A DNA stretch of 64,000 nt from JALENY01 sp036310185 (GTDB lineage Bacteria; Bacillota; Clostridia; Lachnospirales; Lachnospiraceae): assembly GCA_036310185.1 (NCBI GenBank), contig JAXJSH010000033.1, positions 1 through 64,000 on the forward strand, given 5' to 3'. Every line of letters starts with the position of its first letter. Position 1 is the stretch's first letter. Below are positions 42,064 to 50,663 of the stretch, piece after piece. The notes under the pieces were generated by a model. It saw nothing but the letters and a program-made list of their open reading frames with translations. It did not search any database and had not been told where the DNA came from. Made by a program: the position numbers and the translations under genes.

Positions 42064-42510
42064 ATGCATCTGATAAAAGATGAAAACGGCAATCTGATCT
42101 CTCATGGACATGCGCATGAGCATGCACATACACATACGATTGAACATACACATGAGCATACACACGAACATGGTCACGAGGAAGAACATGATCATTCTCA
42201 TGAAGCGCATAGCCATCATGAACATACACACCACGAACACGGTGAAAATGGATGTGAGGGACATTGCGGCAGCTGCGGAAGTGACTGTGATCACGATCCG
42301 AAGAAAGAGGCGCTGGCACTGGTGACATATATGCTGCAGCACAATGAACATCATGCAGCAGAACTGGATCAGATGGCAGACAATCTTGTGAAACTGGGGA
42401 TGGATGAAGCTGCAAAACAGATCAGGGAGAGCGTTGGCGATTTTCAGAAAGGAAATATTCGTCTGAGTCTTGCACTTACTTTGATGAAAGAACAGATGAA
42501 GGAGGACTAG
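42064..42510 (+). CDS. His-rich metal-binding protein, probable nickel chaperone or store (148 aa)
   Basis: The N-terminal region (about residues 1-82) is extremely His-rich in HxH and HE/HT repeats, then has a Cys cluster (CEGHCGSCGSDC). The C-terminal 65 residues look helical, with no known domain. Such His tracts bind nickel or zinc (compare the His tails of CooJ and HypB). It is followed after 3 bases by cooT and then the CODH/ACS genes, so nickel supply to these enzymes is the likely role, by inference. Two ATGs occur at 42061 and 42064; the second has better spacing (7 bases) from AGGAGG. Confidence 0.8.
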   Translation: MHLIKDENGNLISHGHAHEHAHTHTIEHTHEHTHEHGHEEEHDHSHEAHSHHEHTHHEHGENGCEGHCGSCGSDCDHDPKKEALALVTYMLQHNEHHAAELDQMADNLVKLGMDEAAKQIRESVGDFQKGNIRLSLALTLMKEQMKED

Positions 42511-42513
42511 TTT

Positions 42514-42696
42514 ATGTGTCTTGCAACTGTTTATAACACAGGTGACAACAGCGTGCTGTTCCGCAATGTGAGCCGTCTTGATGTGGACGGCAAAAAGATC
42601 ATTCTTCGTGACATTATGGGTGATGAAAAAGTTTTTGAGGGAAGCATTGTTATGGTTGATCTGGCGAACAGCATTGTAAAGCTGAATCTTGACTGA
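42514..42696 (+). CDS. cooT: CooT family nickel-binding protein (60 aa)
   Basis: Small protein of the CooT family; the Rhodospirillum rubrum member is a homodimer that binds nickel through an N-terminal Cys and helps activate CO dehydrogenase. The family hallmark MCLATVY starts the protein, with Cys at residue 2, followed by a small beta-barrel-like sequence. It starts 3 bases after the His-rich gene, with AAGGAGG inside that gene's end, so translation is coupled. metF and cooC follow. Confidence 0.88.
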   Translation: MCLATVYNTGDNSVLFRNVSRLDVDGKKIILRDIMGDEKVFEGSIVMVDLANSIVKLNLD

Positions 42697-42738
42697 TTTA
42701 AAATAAGGATATTGTAAATTTATATGTGGAGGCAGGAC

Positions 42739-42744
42739 ATGTGA
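42739..42744 (+). other. Start-stop element (ATG TGA) with ribosome binding site in the metF leader
   Basis: GGAGG at 42728-42732 is followed 6 bases later by ATG and immediately TGA. A ribosome could load and stop here, about 110 bases before the metF start codon. It may be chance. Confidence 0.35.
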
Positions 42745-42852
42745 TTTTACAGAATATTCTGATTTTAAAGAAAAGAATCCTATGGCAGAGATGCCTGGAA
42801 ATATAATGCATGTGAAACAGCATGCAAATAATTTAAGTGGAGGTAAAAAATT

Positions 42853-43776
42853 ATGGCAGTAAAATTATCTGAAATGATGAAAGAGAAAATGCTTCTTTCC
42901 TTCGAACTTTTCCCGCCGAAGACAGACAAAGGTATGGAGAATCTTCCCGGTACGATCGAACATCTGTGTAAATACAAACCGGAGTATATCTCCTGTACAT
43001 ATGGTGCCGGCGGAACAAACGTAGGTAAAAACATGGACGTATGTAAAATGATCCAGAATGCAGGTACTGTACCGGTAACTCATTTTACATGTATCGGAAA
43101 CACAGCAGAAGGTATCAAAGACCAGCTGCAGAATTATTTGGACAATGGCGTTGATCATATGCTGGCACTTCGCGGTGACCTTCCGTTTGGATGGACCGGA
43201 ACAGGCGGAGATTTTGCATATGCAACAGACCTGGTAGCTTATGTTCGAAAAGAGTTTGGCGATAAATTTGAGATCGCTGTTGCAGGTTCTCCGGAAGGAC
43301 ATATTGCCTGCAGAAGTCTGGAATCTGACATTGCAGTTCTGAAACAGAAACAGGATAATGGTGCAGACTATATCATGACTCAGCTTTGCTGGGATATGGA
43401 ACAGTTCAAATACTGGCTGGATGCAATCCACAAAGCGGGTGTAACCATGCCGGTAGATGTGGGTATCATGCCGATTCTGGATCAGGCAGCTACCATCAAT
43501 ATGGCCCTGTCACGTAACGCATGTGTAATGCCGCGTGAACTTTGTGAAATCATTTCAAAATACTGGATTTTCCCGAATCCGTTCGACAAAGAGCCGTTTG
43601 ACGCTGCAGCTGAACAGAAGAAAGCTGACTTTAAGAAAGCTGGTATCGAATATACCATCAAACAGATTGACGAGTACCGTGCACTTGGTATCAATGGTAT
43701 CCATCTGTATGCTCTTAACAAATGGAAAGATGTATCTGACATCATCGATGCATCCGGCATTCGTACACTTGTATAA
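42853..43776 (+). CDS. metF: 5,10-Methylenetetrahydrofolate reductase, MetF-type (307 aa)
   Basis: Flavoprotein that reduces methylene-THF to methyl-THF in the methyl branch of the Wood-Ljungdahl pathway. The N-terminal LSFELFPPKTDKGMENL (about residues 15-31) with the catalytic Glu and YISCTYGAGGT (about 47-57) are family motifs, and the TIM barrel spans the protein. It is a single-subunit type: no metV or rnfC2 gene is nearby, unlike Moorella, Clostridium or Acetobacterium. GGAGG lies 11 bases upstream. cooC follows after 34 bases. Confidence 0.94.
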   Translation: MAVKLSEMMKEKMLLSFELFPPKTDKGMENLPGTIEHLCKYKPEYISCTYGAGGTNVGKNMDVCKMIQNAGTVPVTHFTCIGNTAEGIKDQLQNYLDNGVDHMLALRGDLPFGWTGTGGDFAYATDLVAYVRKEFGDKFEIAVAGSPEGHIACRSLESDIAVLKQKQDNGADYIMTQLCWDMEQFKYWLDAIHKAGVTMPVDVGIMPILDQAATINMALSRNACVMPRELCEIISKYWIFPNPFDKEPFDAAAEQKKADFKKAGIEYTIKQIDEYRALGINGIHLYALNKWKDVSDIIDASGIRTLV

Positions 43777-43810
43777 TTAAAGCAATATTTTATTTTGGAG
43801 GTGGCCGTAA

Positions 43811-44581
43811 ATGGCGCATGTAATAGCGATCGCAGGTAAAGGCGGAGTAGGAAAGACAACTTTATGCGGTATGATGATCCAATATCTCTGTAACCGGAAA
43901 AAAGGTCCGGTTCTGGCAGTGGATGCAGATGCCAATTCGAATCTGAATGAAGTTCTGGGCGTGGAAGTGGAAACGACTCTTGGTGAGATCAGAGAGGAAA
44001 TTGCCCGGGCAGAGATGAGCGTAAATTCGCCCATTCCGAAGGGAATGACAAAAGCGGATTATGCGGAATTCAAGTTCAATACCGCTCTGGTGGAGGAAGA
44101 TGACTATGACCTTCTGGTCATGGGCAGAACTCAGGGCAGGGGTTGTTACTGCTATGTAAACGGACTTCTTCAGGCGCAGCTTTCAAAATTCCAGAATTCC
44201 TATCCCTATATTGTGGTAGACAACGAGGCGGGTATGGAACATATCAGCCGCGGTGTGCTTCCAAGTATGGAGACTGCGATCCTGGTCAGCGACTGCTCAA
44301 GAAGAGGCATTCAGGCAGTTGGAAGAATCGCACAGCTGATAAAAGAATGTGATATGAAGCCTTCTGCCGTAGGTCTGATTGTGAACCGTGCACCAAATGG
44401 TCAGCTCAGTGATGGGATCAAAGAAGAAATCCGGATTCAGGGATTGAATCTCCTTGGCGTGGTGCCTCAGGATGAACAGGTATATGAATACGATTGTGAA
44501 GGCAGACCGACCACTCAGATTCCGGAAGATTCTCCCGTAAAGAAAGCTCTGTATGAGATCCTGGATAAAATGAATCTATAA
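43811..44581 (+). CDS. cooC: Carbon monoxide dehydrogenase nickel-insertion ATPase CooC, copy 1 (256 aa)
   Basis: MinD/ParA-type ATPase that matures nickel enzymes. The deviant Walker A is GKGGVGKTT (about residues 9-17), and the metal-binding CxC motif is GCYCYVN (about 111-117). DNEAGMEHISRG holds the Walker B-like acidic site. CooC dimers bind one Ni or Zn through the CxC. It directly precedes acsA, so it most likely serves the CODH C-cluster. GGAGG precedes the start. Confidence 0.92.
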   Translation: MAHVIAIAGKGGVGKTTLCGMMIQYLCNRKKGPVLAVDADANSNLNEVLGVEVETTLGEIREEIARAEMSVNSPIPKGMTKADYAEFKFNTALVEEDDYDLLVMGRTQGRGCYCYVNGLLQAQLSKFQNSYPYIVVDNEAGMEHISRGVLPSMETAILVSDCSRRGIQAVGRIAQLIKECDMKPSAVGLIVNRAPNGQLSDGIKEEIRIQGLNLLGVVPQDEQVYEYDCEGRPTTQIPEDSPVKKALYEILDKMNL

Positions 44582-44658
44582 TTTTTTAAATAAAAATATC
44601 CCATGGGGGTGGATGGGATAATACGCCCCATAGCTCTATGAAAAATAAGGAGGTTTAT

Positions 44659-46551
44659 ATGAGCGAATTTAAATTAACAACCGTAGAAGAAATGGAAGCG
44701 GCTACCGCGCGGCTGCTGGAAACAGCAGAAAAAGTTGGTGCTGACACATGGCAGTTACGTGTAAAACAGCAGACTCCGCATTGTAAATTTGGTGAGACTG
44801 GTGTTTGCTGCCGTATTTGTACAATGGGTCCCTGCCGGATCAGCAAAAAAGCACCGAGGGGTATCTGTGGATGTGATGTTCACGGTATCGTAGGAAGAAA
44901 CTTCCTGATGTTTACGGCAGGTGGTTCAGCGACTCATTCCGACCATGGCCGTGAGATTTGCCATACACTGCACAAAGCAGCTCCGGACGGAAATTATAAA
45001 GTAAAAGATCCTGCAAAACTGATCCGTATTGCAAAAGAATGGGGTATCGAGACAGAAGACCGCGATATCTACGATCTGGCAAAAGAAGTTGCTGAAACAG
45101 CTCTGCTGGAATATGGTAAACCATTCGGAACACAGCGCTTTATTAAGAGAGCACCGCAGCATACACAGGAAATCTGGGCGCGCGAAGAAATCGAACCGCG
45201 TGCAATTGACCGTGAAGTATCAACTGCAATGCATATGACTCATATGGGATGTTCTTCCAAACCGGAAGCGCTGATCCGTCAGTCTCTGCGCTGCGGTCTG
45301 TCCGATGGATGGGGCGGTTCCATGATGGGTACCGAGTTCTCCGATGTCCTTTTCGGAACACCGCATGAGATGGAAACAGAAGCAAACCTCGGTGTTATGG
45401 TTGAGGAAAATGTTAACATCGTTGTACACGGACATGATCCGTCACTTTCCGAAATGATCTGTGAAGTTGCGGATTCTCCGGAAATGATCGCAAAAGCGAA
45501 AGCAGTTGGTGCAAAAGGCATCACGATCTCCGGTGTATGCTGTACCTCAAACGAAGTGACCATGCGCCGCGGTATCCCGATGGCAGGTAACTTCCTGCAG
45601 CAGGAAAACGTAGTATTAACAGGTGCGTGTGAAGCAATCGTAGTAGACGTACAGTGTATTTTCCCGGCACTTGGTCCTCTGAGCAAATGTTTCCATACGA
45701 AGTTCATCACAACTTCTCCGATCGCTCAGATCCCGGATTCTGACTTTATCCGTTTCGACTCTACAACAGCAGGCGAAGATGCCAAGAAAATCGTAGAGAT
45801 GGCAATTGATAACTTCAAAAACCGTAAACCGGAACTGGTACATATCCCGAATATGAAACAGAAAGCAACCGTTGGCTATTCGGTAGAAGAGATCGTACAT
45901 AAATTAGATGGCGTTACCAACTCTCAGGTAGACGAACTTGGAACAACAAAACCGCTCATTGAATGTATCACCTCCGGTGTACTTCGTGGTGCAGTTGCCA
46001 TGGTAGGATGCAACAATCCGAAGGTTCGTCCTGACGCAGCTCATATTGAACTGATGAAGAAACTCATCGCAAATGATATTGTTCTGATCGTTACCGGATG
46101 TTCCGCACAGGCTGCTGCAAAAGCAGGTCTGATGGACAAACGTGCAAAAGAACTCTGCGGCGCAGGTCTGAAACGTGTTTGTGAACTGGCTGATATCCCG
46201 CCGGTACTGCATATGGGATCCTGCGTGGATATTTCCCGTATGATGATCCTGGCTTCTGAACTTGCAAAAGATTCCGGTCTGAACATTTCTCAGCTCCCGG
46301 TTGTAGGCTGTGCTCCGGAATGGATGTCTGAAAAAGCGGTTTCCATTGGTAACTACGTAGTTGCTACCGGTATTGATACCTTCCTTGGTGTTGAACCGTA
46401 TGCTACCGGTTCCAGTGAAGTAGACGGTCTGTTAAAAGGCGGTCTTCGTGACTGGGTTGAAGCAGCTTATACTGTTGAGACAGATATTGATAAACTGGGT
46501 GACCTGATGATTGAAGCAATTGAGAATAAGAGAACCGCACTTGGTATTTAA
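44659..46551 (+). CDS. acsA: Anaerobic carbon monoxide dehydrogenase catalytic subunit (630 aa)
   Basis: Nickel-iron enzyme that reduces CO2 to CO for acetyl-CoA synthesis. The Cys-rich segment GVCCRICTMGPCRISKKAPRG (first motif GVCCRIC, about residues 45-51) supplies the D and B clusters. C-cluster ligands lie in HGHDPSLSE, SGVCCTSNE, GACEAIVVD, VGCNN, TGCSAQ and GSCVDISR. The start at 44659 follows AAGGAGG; the seven codons before it include that site. It is flanked by two CooC genes. Length and motifs fit the CooS/AcsA family. Confidence 0.97.
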   Translation: MSEFKLTTVEEMEAATARLLETAEKVGADTWQLRVKQQTPHCKFGETGVCCRICTMGPCRISKKAPRGICGCDVHGIVGRNFLMFTAGGSATHSDHGREICHTLHKAAPDGNYKVKDPAKLIRIAKEWGIETEDRDIYDLAKEVAETALLEYGKPFGTQRFIKRAPQHTQEIWAREEIEPRAIDREVSTAMHMTHMGCSSKPEALIRQSLRCGLSDGWGGSMMGTEFSDVLFGTPHEMETEANLGVMVEENVNIVVHGHDPSLSEMICEVADSPEMIAKAKAVGAKGITISGVCCTSNEVTMRRGIPMAGNFLQQENVVLTGACEAIVVDVQCIFPALGPLSKCFHTKFITTSPIAQIPDSDFIRFDSTTAGEDAKKIVEMAIDNFKNRKPELVHIPNMKQKATVGYSVEEIVHKLDGVTNSQVDELGTTKPLIECITSGVLRGAVAMVGCNNPKVRPDAAHIELMKKLIANDIVLIVTGCSAQAAAKAGLMDKRAKELCGAGLKRVCELADIPPVLHMGSCVDISRMMILASELAKDSGLNISQLPVVGCAPEWMSEKAVSIGNYVVATGIDTFLGVEPYATGSSEVDGLLKGGLRDWVEAAYTVETDIDKLGDLMIEAIENKRTALGI

Positions 46552-46578
46552 TATCGGTGCTGGAAAGGATGAATAAAC

Positions 46579-47343
46579 ATGAAAATAGCAGTAACCGGTA
46601 AGGGCGGTGTAGGCAAGACAACTTTTGCAGCAACCTTGGCCCGGCTATACGCAGATGAAGGAAGAAGCGTACTGGCAGCAGATGTGGACCCGGATGCAAA
46701 TCTGGGACTTGCCCTTGGTTTTGATGAAGGAACCCTGGATTCCATCGTTCCCATTTCGAAAATGAGAAAACTGGTGGAAGAAAGAACGGGTGCCAGCGCA
46801 GATAACAAATTTTTCCGAATAAACCCGAAGGTGGATGATATTCCGGATACCTATGCCAAGTCCTGCAACGGTGTGAAAATGCTGGTTATGGGAACCGTGG
46901 AAACCGGCGGAGGCGGATGCGTCTGTCCGGAACATGTGATGCTGAAGCGTATCATAAATCATCTGGTTTTACGAAGCGATGATGTGGTTATTCTTGATAT
47001 GGAAGCGGGCCTGGAACATCTTGGCCGCGGCACCACAGCGGGAATGGACCGGTTTATCGTCGTGATCGAACCGGGTGCCAGAAGTGTACAGACATACAAG
47101 AATGTAAAACGTCTGGCAGAAGATCTTGGCGTTCATCAGGTAAGCGTTGTGGCGAACAAGGTGAGAAGTGCAGAGGATGAAGAATACATACGAAGCAAAA
47201 TACCGGCGGAAGACCTGCTTGGGTTTATTCATTACAATGAAGACGTGATCGACGCAGATCGTCAGGGAAAATCCCCGTATGATTTCAGCGAAGTTGCAAC
47301 GAGTGAAATTAGAAGAATCAAAGAAAAGATTGACAATCAGTGA
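46579..47343 (+). CDS. CooC/AcsF-type nickel-insertion ATPase, copy 2 (254 aa)
   Basis: Second MinD-like maturation ATPase, with Walker A GKGGVGKTT (about residues 7-15), CxC motif GCVCPE (about 113-118) and DMEAGLEHLGRGT. It differs clearly from copy 1 and stands directly before acsB, the place of acsF in other acetogens, so it probably serves the acetyl-CoA synthase A-cluster (inference from position). It starts 28 bases after acsA. Confidence 0.9.
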   Translation: MKIAVTGKGGVGKTTFAATLARLYADEGRSVLAADVDPDANLGLALGFDEGTLDSIVPISKMRKLVEERTGASADNKFFRINPKVDDIPDTYAKSCNGVKMLVMGTVETGGGGCVCPEHVMLKRIINHLVLRSDDVVILDMEAGLEHLGRGTTAGMDRFIVVIEPGARSVQTYKNVKRLAEDLGVHQVSVVANKVRSAEDEEYIRSKIPAEDLLGFIHYNEDVIDADRQGKSPYDFSEVATSEIRRIKEKIDNQ

Positions 47344-47368
47344 TTGTATAATTTAGGAGGATATAACA

Positions 47369-49495
47369 GTGACATTATTTGAAACAGTATTTGCAGGAAA
47401 TGATGCGGTTTATGGCCTTACAGAAGGTGCTATAGATCAGGCGATTGCACAGTACGGTGCAGATAAAGCTGTCAGCTTCCCGAACACAGCATACGCACTT
47501 CCGTGCTACTACGCTGTAACAGGTGTTAAAGTTACTACTTTAGCAGAGTTAAAAGAAGCTTTAGGCGTTGTTAAAACATTGATGACAAGAGAGAAAAAGA
47601 CACATGACATCTTTATGTCCGGTGTTGCTACCGCTCTTTGCGCAGAATTTATTGAAGTATTAAAATATATCGACGGAGCTGCTCCATATGCTGAGCCGTG
47701 TTACGGACATCTTTCTGATGCAGTTATCCGTGAGCTCGGTGTGCCGCTTGTAACGGGCGATATTCCGGGTGTAGCAGTTATCCTTGGCGCAGCAGCTTCC
47801 ACAGAAGAAGCAGTTGATCTGGTAAAATCTTACCAGGCGCAGGGTATTCTTGTAACTCTGGTTGGCGATATCATTGACCAGATTGCAGAAGCAGGCATGA
47901 AAACAGGTGCTAACGTGCGTGTTATTCCCCTTGGAAAAGACGTTACATCAGTTATCCATGTAGTATCAGTTGCACTTCGTGCAGCACTGATCTTCGGTAA
48001 CGTAACACCGGGCGATGCAGCAGCACTTATGGAATACACTATGAAACGTGTGCCGGCATTTGTTAATGCATTTGCTCCGCTGAACGAAGTTATCGTTGCC
48101 TGTGGTGCAGGTGCTATTGCACTTGGATTCCCGGTAATTACAAACCAGGCTGACGTTCCGAGAGTTCCGAAGAGCCTTATTTGCCAGACCGATGTATCCA
48201 AATGGAATGCAACCTCTCTGGAAGCACGTGATATCAAGATCAAGATTACAAATATCGATATTCCGGTATCATTTGCATCCGCATTTGAAGGTGAGATCAT
48301 CCGCCGCGGCGATATGCAGGTAGAATTTGACGGTTCCCGTGTTGACTGTTTCGAGCTTGTTCAGTCCAAAGATTTAACAGAAGTTGAAGACCACAAGATC
48401 GAAGTGATCGGTCCGGACTTTGACTCTTTCGAAGTCGGAAGCAAACACTCCATCGGTTATGTGGTAGAAGTTGCGGGCAAAAACATGAATCCGGATTTCG
48501 AACCGGTATTTGAGCGTAAATTCCACAGCTACATCAACTGTATCGAAGGCGTTATGCATACCGGTCAGCGTGATATGATCCGTGTTCGTATCAGCAAAGC
48601 TGCATATGATGCAGGTTTCCGTGCAAAACACATTGGTGAAGTTCTTTACGCTAAGATCAAAAATGAATTTGATGCAGTAGTTGATAAATGTCAGGTTAAG
48701 ATTTACACAAATCCGGAGGACTGTACAAAACTGCGTCATGAGCTGGCAATCCCGGCATTTGACAAACGTGATGACCGTCTGTCCTCACTGACGGATGAGT
48801 CCGTAGACGTATACTACAGCTGTATCATGTGTCAGGCATTCTCACCGTCTCACGTATGTGTCGTTACTCCGGAAAGACTTGGTCTGTGCGGTGCCGTTTC
48901 ATGGCTGGATGCAAAAGCAACCAATGAACTGGATCCGGCAGGTCCGTGTCAGGTGATCACCAAAGAGCGTATGATCGATGAGAGAACCGGTGCATACGAA
49001 GACGTAAATGAAGCAGTTGCAAAATTCTCACAGGGCGCTCTGGAAAAAGTTACACTGTACTCGATCATGGAAGATCCGATGACATCCTGTGGATGTTTCG
49101 AGTGTATCTGTGGTATCGAGCCGTTCTCCAACGGTGTAATCATTGCCAACCGTGAATACTCCGGTATGACTCCGCTTGGAATGACCTTCCCGGAACTGGC
49201 TTCTATGACCGGCGGCGGTGTTCAGACACCTGGTTTCATGGGACATGGAAAACACTTCATCGCTTCCAAGAAGTTCATGAAAGCAGAAGGCGGTATTGAA
49301 CGTATCGTATGGATGCCGAAAGAACTGAAAGAAACCGTTGCAGAAAAACTGAATGCAACAGCAAAAGAACTGTATGGTATTGACAATTTCACAGACATGA
49401 TCGGTGACGAAACCATTGCAGAAGATCCGGAGACTCTGGTAGCATTCCTTACCGAAAAAGGACATCCGGCACTTGGCATGGATCCGATGATGTAA
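47369..49495 (+). CDS. acsB: Acetyl-CoA synthase (CO dehydrogenase/acetyl-CoA synthase subunit beta), 708 aa
   Basis: Joins CO, a corrinoid-bound methyl group and CoA into acetyl-CoA at a Ni-Ni-[4Fe4S] A-cluster. The ligand Cys are visible in CIMCQAF (about residues 485-491), in the following GLCG, and in the CGCFEC motif (about 574-579), whose CGC holds the distal nickel. An N-terminal domain for CODH contact spans about 1-310. The GTG start at 47369 follows TAGGAGG. Next are acsD and acsC, after 200 bases with a hairpin and a promoter. Confidence 0.97.
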   Translation: MTLFETVFAGNDAVYGLTEGAIDQAIAQYGADKAVSFPNTAYALPCYYAVTGVKVTTLAELKEALGVVKTLMTREKKTHDIFMSGVATALCAEFIEVLKYIDGAAPYAEPCYGHLSDAVIRELGVPLVTGDIPGVAVILGAAASTEEAVDLVKSYQAQGILVTLVGDIIDQIAEAGMKTGANVRVIPLGKDVTSVIHVVSVALRAALIFGNVTPGDAAALMEYTMKRVPAFVNAFAPLNEVIVACGAGAIALGFPVITNQADVPRVPKSLICQTDVSKWNATSLEARDIKIKITNIDIPVSFASAFEGEIIRRGDMQVEFDGSRVDCFELVQSKDLTEVEDHKIEVIGPDFDSFEVGSKHSIGYVVEVAGKNMNPDFEPVFERKFHSYINCIEGVMHTGQRDMIRVRISKAAYDAGFRAKHIGEVLYAKIKNEFDAVVDKCQVKIYTNPEDCTKLRHELAIPAFDKRDDRLSSLTDESVDVYYSCIMCQAFSPSHVCVVTPERLGLCGAVSWLDAKATNELDPAGPCQVITKERMIDERTGAYEDVNEAVAKFSQGALEKVTLYSIMEDPMTSCGCFECICGIEPFSNGVIIANREYSGMTPLGMTFPELASMTGGGVQTPGFMGHGKHFIASKKFMKAEGGIERIVWMPKELKETVAEKLNATAKELYGIDNFTDMIGDETIAEDPETLVAFLTEKGHPALGMDPMM

Positions 49496-49500
49496 TAAAA

Positions 49501-49556
49501 ATACCTGCGCGGTATCCGGCAGAATGCCGGATACTGCTCAGGGTTTTCTCGTGTAT
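49501..49556 (+). terminator. Hairpin after acsB, possible partial terminator
   Basis: A 9-bp stem (GTATCCGGC with GCCGGATAC) plus outer CCTG/CAGG pairs is followed only by GGTTTTCT. It is a weak terminator or an mRNA end-protecting hairpin. Confidence 0.55.
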
Positions 49557-49630
49557 ATGGCACAGGCTGAAATGTCTGCGGTGCGCGGTATGATTTTTGT
49601 TGCCTTTTTAACAGAAAAGTATATGCAGCA

Positions 49631-49660
49631 TTGTCAATAGAGCCTGTGATGTAGTATAAT
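49631..49660 (+). promoter_or_regulatory. Promoter before acsD
   Basis: TTGTCA (49631-49636), an 18-base spacer and a perfect TATAAT (49655-49660), 36 bases before acsD. The corrinoid-protein genes can thus be transcribed apart from acsAB. Confidence 0.75.
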
Positions 49661-49695
49661 CTAAGAAAGAAAATTTATAAAGGAGGCTAATAAAA

Positions 49696-50637
49696 ATGCC
49701 GTTTAATCACAAACCACAAAAGTTTAATGCATCTATCAATACTGTTGAAATCGGATGTGGGGATAAAGCTATTACTTTAGGCGGAGAAAATACATTTCCG
49801 TTCTACACATTCGATGCACCCCTTGCCAACACACCGAAAATCGGCGTAGAAATTTCTGATATGGGTCTGGAAGGAGAACCGGCAGGTGTAGTTGCATACT
49901 ACGGCGAAGGTGCTTCTTACGCAGAAATGGCAAAAAAAGCAGCCGCTATGGAAGGTGCAGATTTTGTATGCCTGAAACTGGAAGGTGGAGATCCTAACGG
50001 TGCTAATAAGAGCATTGATGAACTGATCGCAATCGTAAAAGAGGTTGGTGAAGCAATCGATACTCCTTTAGTCGTAGAAGGGTGTAAAAACGTAGAGAAA
50101 GACGCTGAATTATTACCGAAAGTAGCAGAAGCTTTAGAAGGCAAAAATGTTCTTGTAATGTCTGCAAAAGAAGAAAACTACAAAGCCGTTGGCGCAGCAG
50201 CCGGTCTTGCTTACAAACAGAAAGTCGGCGCTGAGTCCGCAGTAGATATCAACCTTGCAAAACAGCTGAACGTTGTAACAACACAGCTTGGTGTTGACGC
50301 AAAGAGCATCGTTATGAACGTTGGTTCCGCAGCAGCCGGATATGGTTTTGAGTACGTAGTATCCACTATGGATCGAATCAAAGGTGCTGCTTTATCACAG
50401 GGCGATGCAATGCTTCAGATGCCTATTATCACACCGGTAGCAGACGAATGCTGGAATGTAAAAGAAGCAACCGCTTCCGAAGCAGATATGCCAGCATGGG
50501 GTCCGGCAGAAGAGCGTGGAATTAAGATGGAAATCGTAACTGCAGCTGCAGTTCTGGCTTCCGGTTCTGACGCTGTTTTACTGAAACACCCGCAGTCCGT
50601 TGCAACTGTTGCAAAAATGATTAAGGAACTCGCTTAA
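49696..50637 (+). CDS. acsD: Corrinoid iron-sulfur protein small subunit (313 aa)
   Basis: Beta subunit of the corrinoid iron-sulfur protein, which carries the methyl group from methyl-THF to acetyl-CoA synthase. It is a TIM barrel without its own metal cluster that helps hold the cobamide of the large subunit. The sequence begins MPFNHKPQKFNASINTVEIG and includes GGEDTFPFYTF-like and FVCLKLEGGDPNGANKS segments of this family. AAAGGAGG precedes the start, and acsC follows after 26 bases. Confidence 0.95.
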   Translation: MPFNHKPQKFNASINTVEIGCGDKAITLGGENTFPFYTFDAPLANTPKIGVEISDMGLEGEPAGVVAYYGEGASYAEMAKKAAAMEGADFVCLKLEGGDPNGANKSIDELIAIVKEVGEAIDTPLVVEGCKNVEKDAELLPKVAEALEGKNVLVMSAKEENYKAVGAAAGLAYKQKVGAESAVDINLAKQLNVVTTQLGVDAKSIVMNVGSAAAGYGFEYVVSTMDRIKGAALSQGDAMLQMPIITPVADECWNVKEATASEADMPAWGPAEERGIKMEIVTAAAVLASGSDAVLLKHPQSVATVAKMIKELA

Positions 50638-50663
50638 TTAGGATAATAGGAGGATAAATAACT

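Noticed and set aside
42064..42300. His-codon repeats as a CRISPR or tandem DNA repeat
   Set aside because: The CAT/CAC-rich pattern is irregular and explained by the His-rich coding sequence; there are no spacers.
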